A stretch of DNA of 45,168 bases from Ophioceras dolichostomum (lineage: Eukaryota; Ascomycota; Sordariomycetes; Magnaporthales; Ophioceraceae), in the NCBI GenBank assembly GCA_003049485.1, contig PYST01000314.1:1-45168 (forward strand), written 5' to 3'. The notes under the pieces are model-generated. The model ran no database searches. It saw nothing but the letters and a program-made list of their open reading frames with translations, and had not been told where the DNA came from. The translations under genes and the position numbers were made by a program. Positions 10,696-22,084 of the stretch are shown piece by piece. Every line of letters begins with the position of its first letter. Within the stretch, counting starts at the first letter, position 1.

Positions 10696-13600
10696 ATGGG
10701 CATAAGACGAGGCGGCGCCAATCATTCCATCAATATTTTTGTCTGGTTCCTCCAATACCAATATTTCCGCACATTTTGGCTAGGCAGGTATGTAGGTACG
10801 TCGCTGGCTGGCTTACTCCGGCTGGGCTGGCTGAACAAAGTGGACGCAAATAAACTCATCACATCCCATCTCCCATGCCAACGACACCTTCTCGCAGAAC
10901 GCCCGAAACAGGCTGCTTGCATGACACCATCATTTCCACCGATGGTGAAGCGCGTTGGGCACATTCGGATCAACTGCGCAAGCCGAACGAATGCTCGTTT
11001 CCCTCCCCATTTCACACCCCCTTTATATCCTGGTTTTGATCAACTCAGGCTGACCTCCCTACCCTGACCTCCTCTTTTTTTTTTGCATCCGTTCCCACCT
11101 GCCCCTCTTGCTGAACAGCCCGCAAGCTGAAAAAGATTTCGTAAACTATCGTAGCCACTAGCCACCACACCCAGTTTCACAAAATAGAATAGGGAATAGT
11201 ACGGCGTATAATCATCATCCCCACGCTATCGACGGCGAAGAGACTGCCGGATTTGATCTAGTGCATACACATAGATAGGAGCAGCCCTCCAAGACTTCAA
11301 GAACAACCTCCAATAGTCTTTTCCTGTTCTCTCCCGTGTCTCTCTACTCGGGGATCGTCGAGGAGGCTGAAGAAATTAGAGACAAAAGTCCGCCGGCGGG
11401 CGGAGACGGGCAGGCGGACGGGAAGCAGCAAATTTGCCAGAAAAAAAAGAAAAGAAAAAGCGCCACCGCCTGCACGCGCTTCTGAAAACAAGCCTACCCC
11501 GGCGCCCCAGCGCCGACCGAGACACATGCGGGCGTGCAGTTGAGTCTGGATGGAATGCTCAGGGGTTCGGGAAAAGAGTTCAACGCCACGAAACCTAAGC
11601 ATTATTACAGGCAAACCCTCGTGTCACATCACACTCGATATCTTCCTTTCTCCTCGTCCTCGCGCATACTCCTACTCTTCTGGAGGGTTCGTGTACGACC
11701 AGATACTACCTAGTCAGAGTAAGGCAGTTGCGCCGGGGCCAAGCTACGCTACCAATCACCATATGTAAAGGACTTTTCCCAGTGCTGCTCCTCTCTGCCC
11801 CCTTTGATTTTACCGCCTCCCTCCCGGCGGCCGAGTCGGGCTATCGGAGCGTCGAAGCGGGTCGTTCCAGGCGCTCGGGACGGGCTCCGCTTTTACCAAG
11901 TCTGCTTCTTGTCTCTCCTCATCATCATCAACGAGCTTCCTTTTTCTACCTAACCTGCTGGAGCCAGCGGGCGGGTGGGCAACGTGGTGGCGTTTTTTTT
12001 TTCTCCTCGCGAATTTCTTGGATATGTCTTGGATGCCTTTCTTTGCGGACTCCGCTAGCGGGCGAAAAAGGTTCGTATGTGAGTGCGTCTGTATGCATGT
12101 ATGTGTGGCATGTGCCCACTCCTCCTCCTCTTCCTCCTTGTCCTGATCAGGCTCGACACACGACGAGCGCAACAAGATAGGTGGTAAGTATGCAAGTTTT
12201 CGTCGGCTACCTTCTGCCGGGCGGCTGTAAGCAATTTGGCCGAGCGAAAAGAAAGAAAGAAAGGATGCCCTTGCATTACATAGGTCTCTTACACACTCGT
12301 GCGCTTCTACCGTGCTTTGATGCGGTCTGATTCGTGGTTTGCTTGGTGCTTGCAGGATGGGAAAGGGATGTGAATGGGACGGGTTGGGACCGCCGTGGGG
12401 GTGGTGTGTGCCCCCGAGTCAGTCTGCCTTCAAGAGTGCGCACCCACTGCTGCTGCACGCGACTGACTGCAGAGTTCAGGGAGGGCAAGGACCCGGCTCG
12501 ATATTCCGTTAGTGACCACCCACGACCATCTTTCGAAATTCGATAACCTCTAGCCTCCCTGTTTGGCCAGGCCGCCTGCCTGCCCTGAGCTGCCCTCCCC
12601 ATCCTGCCATCACACTCATCATCGGTCTCACACTCACGCTTGCACAGGTGCCGAGCGCGAGGGGCATGGGTCATCACCGCCAGACGGGCCAATCAGGCAG
12701 GTGAGGTCGGCACTTGCAAGCGCTAGCCCAGCTGGCGCGGTCTTGGTATTGGCGTCCCCAATATTCCGCACTTCCGAGTCGTCATGTCGGTGACGCAGGC
12801 AGGGAGGCTATCACTCATCGCCGTCGATACCTGCCTCGTACGTAGGAGGCAGTCCATCCCCACCACCAAAAGTACGCCTTTTTTTATTTTTATTTTTTTT
12901 TTTTTACTTCCGTCGCCTCTGGACTTCCGGACTCCGTACGTACCTAGGTAGGTAGTCATCGTGATCACCAACCACCCACTCTCTACTAGTACAATTATTG
13001 AGCAACTTTTGGTGGTCATCCGTCCAAGGTCATCCGTTCGATATATGGCCTTGGCAGAAGGCAGTTGAGGGTTGGGAGAGATATATTTGGAAATTATCCG
13101 CTCCTCGTCCGGTATTCGTCGAGTGTGTGTGGTGAAGATACAGAGAAAATGGTGCCCTCGTTTGTGCCGCTGCCACTGCCCGCCCGCCTGCCCCTGTTAT
13201 TACAGTACAGTATCCGTCGGACACGGCTGGGCCCAGATTGCAATGGTTCCGGAGAAGCCTTGCGAATAGTGAGCAGTCATCCAAGCTCGGCCCATGCCAT
13301 ATTGCTTGCTTCCCTTGACCGCCCCGCTGTCCGTTCCGCCCCAGGCTGTCGATAGTGTGAGCGGAGGCAATAGCTGTACGCGTGTACTAAAAAAGCAGCC
13401 AGAGCAATACCGAACCATATTGCTGCGGACTTTTTATGATCGACATTGGCCGAGTAGCTGGGTCGGACTTCTGAGGTGAGGTGCGCATATACCTTACGTA
13501 CAGAGGTTCCGTAAATATACCGAAAGAGTTGATAATATTGATAATGTGAATTGATAGTATATCTTTGTGTCGTGTATCCGCACCCATGCTCAACTACACT

Positions 13601-13818
13601 AGTGTCAAAGATTGTGCGAGACTGCAAGCCACCGGACTCCATCAAGAAGAAGAAACGGCCAACAGGAGCAACGGGAAGGTCAATTTCGACTCGTGGTGGC
13701 TTCGGGATGCCCAGTTAACGACCGAAAGAGTGTGATACGATCTGCTTATTCGCAGATAAACCACCTCCGCAGTTGCTTTTAGCGGCACCGGCTCGATCAC
13801 CCACGTGCGTTGGTGCAC

Positions 13819-13827
13819 NNNNNNNNN
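13819..13827. other. Run of nine N (assembly gap)
   Basis: Nine undetermined bases. The sequences either side may not be truly contiguous at single-base level. Confidence 0.99.
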
Positions 13828-16009
13828 CCCCCAAAGTAAAGCACATATGGGCTTGGGGAGCCGGCATAACAACAAGACAAGGCATCATATGAGAGCTGTT
13901 CTATTGGTGACAGCATGGGGTCCAGCGTTTGCTTGTCGTCGGGCCATTCTGCCGAAGCGGTCGGCAGCAGTTCTGGTCGTGGGATCGGGCCAAGAGCCGA
14001 ACAGTCCTGATGATTGATGACACCGGTGTGGGGAGGGAAACCTGGGAAAGTGGAGCATTCAGAGTGTCGGATGAGGTCTGTTTGAACAGGTTTGCAGGGG
14101 GGATTTATCAAGTTTAAGAAAAGAGGATGGTACCAACTGGGTACGCAGCCCGAATGTACCGTCGCTCATCGCCGGTGGGGGTTGAAAAGTGCAAGAAGTA
14201 TCGATCCATTAAAAACCATTGCCGAGTGCGAGCCCCTCATCTTTTTCCCTCCCAGGTTCGCCCCTCAGTCCTCTCGGGACCGAGAGGGAAATAACGCTTG
14301 TGTCAAGAAGAAGAAATATCTCAAGCAGATCCGGCATTGAGTGGAATTTTGGGGTTGGAATTGAGGGACTTGGCTCTCGAGGACAGGGCAAATCGTGCCA
14401 TCATTGCAACAGCTGGAACACCCCACACCCACCCAAATTTGGTGGAGATTTCATTGTTGCCCTTTCGTCGGTGCCAAGGTCTGGCTGGTGCTTGCAGCTG
14501 GGGCCACACACACCATGGCTGCCCCCCCCCCAATTTTTCAGGTGAGATTCCTGGACCAGCCGGGTCAAGATTGGAAGCCGGGCAAACCCACATTTTTTGG
14601 CGCCTCCATTCCTTCTAGAAACCGCTAGCGTCCCCAGCTTTGCCAGCTCTCCAGTGCTGTTTTACCCCTCCAGCCCAGCACCTTTTCAGGGTTGTGTCAG
14701 GCAGCCAGATTTCAAGGGTCTGGGAACGGACGGACACGCTGAGGGGGGACAGGCCTGACAGCTGTTTCCTCTTTCAGGGACTGTTCCCGATGGACGGTGG
14801 TATCCAAACCGTGTCAATTCGATAGTGGCGGCCGTACTGCCGAAGTGACATGTTTCTTGGGTTTCTCTCTTCTGATACTGTGCTGTGACAGAAGAGACAC
14901 ATGTTGGAGAGGGGAAGATGGAATCAAGGCAGTCAAGCGGTCTGAGATCAAAGCGCAGGTTGTAACGTCAGAAAGCTGCTGGCCACAACTTCCTGTCAAG
15001 CATTCATTGAGTGTAACTGAACCTAGCCGCTAGCGATACTTGACAGTTTGGGTTCCAATAACTGGCTCTGTGCTTTTCGAAGTTCTCTCTTCCTTGCCTG
15101 GGACATAACCCAACGACCTCTTTTTTCTTCTTCCTATTTTCGAATATGTTTGGGTTCTTTCGGGAAGTTCTTGCCGGTGTTCTTGATGTCACTAGCTCGA
15201 GCCGGCTAAGTTGGCAAAGAAGGAAACAAAAGACGGCTAACTTGCACTAACATGCATGCCTCGACTCGAAGAAAGTGCAGATCTCGAAATAAGAAAATTC
15301 AGCGGACTACCTACTGGCACACATTCTTCAGCCCCGAAACGCCGCTAGCGAGGATTCATGGCGACGCCGATTGGATTCGCCCATCCGCCCGCGAATAGGA
15401 CGCCGAGATAGGCGAGGAGGGTTGGGCTGTTGGCATCAACTGTCTGTTGGTTCCCCATCCGGCCCTGCAACTGCAACTGCAAACTGCAAGTACAAGGACG
15501 CAAATTTTGAAAGAACCCACCACACCACACCACCATCCCAACCCCTCATTCCTCACTTTTATTATTCGGCCGGCTTGTGCAGAAACCAAGGAACAAATGC
15601 CGCACACGCTAGGCCGAGACATGACCGAGTGGTTTACAGAACAAAAGATGCCTCGTCTCGTACTGAGAGAAAACTTACTATACCGATCGAAGGTACTCGG
15701 AGGGGAATACTAGCTGTTTCCGGTGGTAGAAGTCAAACTTCGGTCTCTCAAAGTCTTCCGGATGGCCCTAATTTTAGCCCGATTACGGAATATCCAGACA
15801 ATGTCACCGGCCGGTCGGCGCACGGCTCGAAAGTGGCTGGCGCCGGCGTCTTTTTCTTTCATTCCTTCTCTCCCGAGCCCCCAATGCCACGTGTGTAACC
15901 TGCCTGCTCGAGGACGTCCCCCGTCAGTCTGCCAGCCCCGGCCGTCCGCTGTTTGATGAATGAAATGACATGAGGAAAAAGATACGAAAGTTCATGCTAT
16001 CTATCCATC

Positions 16010-16048
16010 CTCACCAGCCATCCATCCCATCCATCCGCGTATCCATCC
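16010..16048. repeat. CATC-rich simple repeat
   Basis: Interrupted CATC/CATCC units in non-genic DNA. Confidence 0.85.
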
Positions 16049-19000
16049 AAACCTAGACGTTGCATTTCTCACCTGAACATGTGGTATATGTACCGTCGTA
16101 TGGACAAGGAACCTGCAAAACCTCGACGGAAAGGGGGAAACGTGGAGAATGACAACTCCCGGCGCCGTTCTTGTGTCTCCGGTCTCTCCAGCATCCACTC
16201 TCCAGTATCCCGTTCCACTCTCCAAGTACCATATACACAGCGTATTATAAGAGTCGTCCATTGGCTGTTTACCGAAGTGTCCATGTCCGTGTCCGTCCGG
16301 ATAAGGAGGCTCAAAAACCGGCAGGCGACTGACTGCGAGGACCCATCCATGATCCAGCCATCTTTGCCTTTGGTCCATCCATCATCCCCAAGTCCCAGGT
16401 CCCCCAACAGAGAGACCCGTGACGTCCTCGAAGTATTTCTTTGACACTTCAGGTACGGAATATGTGAGATACACGAGACGGTTTATTCGTCAACCTCCAC
16501 TCTTCCTTCCCCTGACCTCATGCTCCCCTTTCCCGGCAGTAAGACACCTCGGCCGGCAATTTTAGGCTGTTTCTGCTGAGATGCGATGTGATGATCCCAA
16601 ACCTGGGTTTGGTTAATGCTGGGACCGGCACACATGTAGGCGCCCAAGGTTCCCTGTACAGAGTACGAGAGCAAGCCCCTTCCTGCCTCGCCTTACTACG
16701 TACTGGTATAGATGCTACTGCCAGCCAGGCAATACTGCTACAGTACTGTAATAATGCCTGTCATAAAGCCGTCCGCCACTGTCACACACCGCCGTTGGCG
16801 TCCATGGTTTCACTGAGCAATATCATCACTCTTATTATGTAAAAAAGACATTCGTTTTTTCCAGCTAGTCTGTCGTGTGCTGTTCCGACTCTCATCACAT
16901 TTAGCAACAGGGACATATCACAACACATCCTTGAACTGCCAGGGAGCCAGGCCAAGCAGAGCAGGTGGCAGGATGCCAATCCTCGCCTCGTGTCGGCAGG
17001 GATTTCCATTGATGAGATCCACGATGTTGCGTTATTAGACTCGGCATTCCGCTCCGACGCGAGCGAGCCTCCTCCATCCCCCTGTCAGAGCGTCGTTTCC
17101 AGCCCCAAAAGCCCCAAGCTTTGATATCATCAAACGCGATCCCCCTGTCTTCAGAAAACGTGTCCAAGGAGAAAGCTCGCCAACCCCTCTCACCCGTCGG
17201 GATTATTATCTATTGATCTGATGAGCGGGAGACGGAAGGACAAGAGAGAGACAAAAGGACACACCTGAGAGATTCCACATCTCATGTCCGTGTCTGCGGC
17301 GGCTGATGCTGCCATGTCCCCGGGCGAAGGATCGGATAATTTCAACGTTCACGACAGCTTTGTCTCGTCCAGCAGCGGCGGCGAGCCTCACTTTCCTCAA
17401 CTGCAGGCTGCAATGCCGACGCAATTTCGTCGTTTTTCTTTTCCACCGTTTTCAGCACGCTCTTCGTTTCGCTTCTTCGGCGAGTATCCTTTCCACCCCT
17501 CCCACCCATTCCCCCTTCAGCACAACGGTTACAAATCCAAACGACGCAATCGTACGAAGCATGCGCATGCGAAATATGCCCGCAAGGGTTGATCCCAGCG
17601 TGTGTGTGGTGGAGTTTTTGCGCGTTACGTGAGGTAGCATTTTTCTTCTCTCAGCCAGCAGCATCGTTTTAACACTGGGAAACTCCAGAAATCTGCCTCA
17701 TCATCGTCGCTTTTCCGTTCGCTTTTGTGTTCTCGCTTCCCTTCCCTACCCATACCTATACCCATGGAGGACTAGGGTGGTAGCGATGGCTCGTGGCTCA
17801 ATGCGGCGGGCAGCCGGGCGGCCAGGGCCCAGCCAGGGGGGAAGGAAGGGAAGGAGGGGACAGCAGACAGCAGATCAGATCCCAGCGGCTACAGCGGCCG
17901 GCAGAACGGGAAATGAAGCCAAAAAGCCAACAACAACACCGCCGGAGGATGGGATGGGATTGGATGAGCCCATGTGCCATGCCATGCCGTCCTCTCCCCA
18001 CAGTCGATGACAGAGAGCGAGCGGCAGCTGGAGGGCAGGGCAGGGAGATAGAGCATGAGCATCGACGAGGATGAGCAAAGGGATGTACATGGGATGGAAT
18101 GGATGGCTGTACTGGACGCATGCGGAATGCCGTACGAGAGGCCACGACTTCTCTCATGAAAGAACCAGGGACGCGTGACGGACGCATACCTCTGACCGCA
18201 CATTTGATGCCTCATTTTCGACTCTTTCGGTATCTGTCCATCATATGTGTTGGTTGGCCACCACAGCCGCCGCCCGGACACGCCGTCGGTACGAGGTATG
18301 TAGGTAGGTAGGGAATAGATGTAAGTTAGACGCAAGAATGGCAAGGCAAATGCATGCCGGTGCTTCTATAGCGTTGCAGCGTACGGCACATGCATTCGTT
18401 CACTACTTTTCACACAAGAACGAGCACACAGGCTTCGCCCCCAGCCCATGGCCCACGGCCCAGATGGATGCGGGCTGAGTGACATCGGATGCTTCTCAAG
18501 ACTTTCCGTCCCGTGTGCGTTGGTGTCGTCGGGCTGGACATGCACACCCGCAGTTTTGGCCGGGGTGAGTTGGCAGGATCAAGAAGAGCCTACAACGCAC
18601 ATGAGTAACCCCCTGATGAACGAGTCAGACGGCAGCCAACCAGGATTGCCGCGTGATGAGATTGAGGGATCAGAAAAAAGGAACAGGAACCTCGCATGGT
18701 GTTGGAACCCCGGCCGAGCACGGGCGGTCTGGCTTGGAGGGAACATCGCATGAGATGATGATATACACCACGGTGAGGAGAGATGAGATCTGCTCCAAGT
18801 ACCAAATACTTGCGAATGAGATAACGCTGACCCCGACCCAAACCCTGTACAAGTAAGGTTAGATAGGTAGGTACCTGAAGTTATGACGATAGGAGAGAAC
18901 CCGGCGGCATAAAATAATTTCCTCGCACGGCCAGCACAGCCAGCATAACGAAAAGTATTGATATTCGACGAGAGATATTGAACATGGATCGATGGGCATC

Positions 19001-19650
19001 ATCATCGAGGCAAGGGGCCGGAAGGAAAACGCTCTGACCACACCCACTTTTTCGTCTGATCTGTGTGATGGGGGATGTGAGGAGCAGATCGGAGCTCTGT
19101 GCCACCATTTTGCGGAGTACGATCCTCCTGCCATCCACCTCACGCGCCGTCCACCTGGCTAAGATATCCATCATCATCCCCCTACCCAAGAGCCACAACA
19201 GAGCCATCATCCAATCGCTTGGCGCTTGGAATGATGATGACTTGTACATATGTATAGGATGTACCTAGATGACGATGTCATGAGATGAATCCTGTCTACA
19301 ACCACTACCACCACACTTACACTTGCCGGGCGAGAAAGACAGGATGTTCAGAGGGGAGGAGGTACTGTGGTAGTAGATAGGCCAAGTCGGCGGTGAGGCA
19401 AGGCCGTGACGCCGCCAACCAGCAGCAAAAAAGAACGTGCCACACATTCTGCTCTACTCCTCACCCATCCCCATCCCACCCTAAGAAATGCCCCAATCCG
19501 GGTTCTTCTCTCGAGAGGGATTTCCAATCTAAAATCGAAAGCGAATCGTCGATTGTATCGAGCCCGCTTCCAGATGCCGAAATCTCGCTTTCTCCGTTCA
19601 GCTTAGCTGCCCGGCCTTGTGCCCTGCCTTCCGTTAGTTACAAAACTACA

Positions 19651-19698
19651 GGTAGGTAGGTACCTTACCTACCGACCTTAAGTTAGCTACCTAGGTAC
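19651..19698. repeat. TAGGTAGGTACC inverted-repeat cluster
   Basis: GGTAGGTAGGTACC is followed at once by TTACCTACC, then CTACCTAGGTACC, so the segment can fold back on itself. It belongs to a family of TAGG/CCTA motifs dispersed through the window. Confidence 0.8.
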
Positions 19699-21952
19699 CC
19701 AACTGGAACCACGGTTTTGGTTGTTAATGTCTGAGGAGGCGGACGGGCGGTTCCCTGAGGACGGGGTTTCTAAAATAAGAGTCTCGATTGCGACTTCGAA
19801 GAAGCGGTTCGAAAGAGGAAGATATACAGACCGACCAACGGAAGCACTATACGGCAGCGGCGGCGGCGGAGGCGGAACACTCTATTATCTACACGTATAA
19901 TATGTGCTGTAGTATTTTACGGAGCAGCCTTACATGTACGTTGTACCGGACCGAGACGTTGATAATGGTGACAATGGACGGTCACCCTCTATTGTGGGAG
20001 AGGCGCACGCGTCCGGTTCGGTTTACCAGACAGACGGTCCAGCCAGACAGGCGTATCCCTGGCATCAACGATCCAATCCCCTAATAATCCGTCATCAATT
20101 ATCATGACATCCCAGCATGCCCGCCCGGGTCACCTCTGACCCGTCGCAGGTAGGTTATACGAGGGACCCGAGACGGAACAGCGAACGAATACCACCTCTC
20201 TGGGGCTTGCGCGTGCTCGCAATAACACGGTTGTACTCACTTTCTCAGTTCGGAAAGCAGGTGAGGCTGGCTTGCTTCCTGCTGGCTAGCTGCCTGTGAG
20301 CACTTGAGCCATTTTCTCTTTCCACTTGCTGCTGCCCCCTTTTTTTTTCTTCCAGCATTATCCTGTCAAGTCATTAGGTTTCTCCCCCTCAAAGGATGTG
20401 ACAAGACACACGAGTGAACCAAGCAAACGGGGCATCGAAGAAACGCCAAAAAGTAACATTGATGCATGCCGCCGAAACGGTCTCCCGGTATTTGCTTTTC
20501 TTTTTTTTAAGCTAGGAAACCATGTCATGTACTACTTCAACTGTACAGGGCAAACAAAGGATGTACTGTTTGTTGGCTGCGGTTGAGTGCGGTTGTAGTG
20601 GCAGCTGCCTTCGTGAAAGGCCGAGGACGGACGGCGGCATGCAGGTGACACTTCGGCCCGACAAAAATCTCGAAGTCTGTCCTTGTGCTACCACAAGAAC
20701 GGTTTGACTCTTTTACCACTTTTTGTTTTCTCAAGTCTCTCCTCTCCCTTCTCGGCTGATTCAACTGGCCGTGACCTGCCGCCCGACGACGACGACGCCG
20801 CCGTTGCCGCGCATCTTATGGATCTCCCAGATTTAGCTGACGTGATGAGGCTTATACAATATCTGGAAATTGAGGTTTTTGAGGTGTCCGCTGTGCTGTT
20901 TGACTCGAGGAAGGCCGAGGACGAAGCCGAGGGGCAGCAAGCCAACGAACAAATGTCGCACGCACATTTGTGCGATTGCAACTCACTCCGCTTGTACTTG
21001 AGGTGGTAGGTAGGTGACATTTGATGGAAGTTCATCAGGTACCAACGCCTGCGGAATCTCAGAAACGAACCTACCACCTCACTTACACATCCCGGAATAT
21101 TGCCTTTTTTTTCACCAGACCTGCCAATGCTAGATGACTCGAAGGCTGTCTGTTGTCGCCACCAACAACAGTCCTATGTGAAGCAAATTATTCGGGACCA
21201 CACGTACGGTCGGTAGTACATCTTTTCCAACTAACATTAGCGCTGCTGCATGCATTCATCCTTTCTGGGCACGCGGGAGTTTGGCCGAGAAGAAGAGCTC
21301 TCTGGATTCGGCTGTGATTGAGGGGAAATAATTTGGCCGTGAGTTTGTCCGTCCAGTCCCATCCGGAAGGTTTGTTTTTTTCATTCATTCTTCCCCTCGT
21401 TCTGGGTACCAGGAAAGCATGCCGAAGCATCGTCGGGTCCCTCGAACCTCGACCCTCGAACCTGGTATTCCAATCCAGTGTTCCTCCTCCGCCGCCGCCG
21501 CTCCGCTCCGCTCATCCTTGTTGTTGTTTGGGACGGACGACGTGGTGAACCTCCACCTGCCTGCATATCGAACATACTACCACACACCGTGGTACCCGTG
21601 ACAGACAGACAGACCAGTCGGTCGGTCAGTTCAGTGCTGCCCTCCACGGGATTGACTCGAGACCTTGTCCCTGTATCCCATTCTCCCCCTGTCAGTGTCT
21701 CGTGCCTATCCCTCACTTTCACCCCCTCGCTCGGTATCCATCTTCACGCCGTCGGTGGCCGCATGTGCAGCAGCAGCAATCCCATTCCCGCGATTGACGA
21801 CGACGACCATTCCCACAAAAAATCATCTACCTACCTACATATCTTACCCACTCCGAATCCGATGAACTGTCCGCTCGCCTGTCGGTCGCCGTCAGCCGCC
21901 TCATAATGCCTGCCCGAACCACAGAGTGGTCATAGTGGGTTCTACAGGAAGA

Positions 21953-21977
21953 GGGGAAAGGGGAAAGGGGAAAGGGG
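21953..21977 (+). other. Perfect G-quadruplex motif
   Basis: Four runs of four guanines, each separated by AAA, on the plus strand. This fits the standard G4 consensus with short loops. It lies about 2.7 kb beyond the stop of the nearest gene (24660) and has no obvious gene nearby. Confidence 0.8.
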
Positions 21978-22068
21978 ACTCGAGCCGCAAGTGCCGGATT
22001 GCGCAACCTACCTCCCTTCCTAACTGGTACATACCGTTGCCACATGCTTGCGTGTGTGTGTGTCGAAT

Positions 22069-22084
22069 GTAGGTAGGTACCTAC
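22069..22084. repeat. TAGGTAGGTACCTAC palindrome
   Basis: Contains the perfect palindrome GTAGGTACCTAC. It lies just downstream of a short (GT)n run at about 22051-22062. Confidence 0.8.

Larger units (their letters stand above)
8001..13818. other. Gene-empty interval, part 2
   Basis: No supported gene. The longest open frame (8148-9083, plus strand) is 311 codons. It has a random-looking composition, no domain, no third-position bias and competing open frames on the other strand. The stretch contains CATGGCATC repeats (9407-9444), a CAGA/CAGG array (10661-10695), a T-rich run near 12877-12905, and a TACCTAGGTAGGTAG motif at 12941-12955. It ends at an N gap. Confidence 0.55.
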
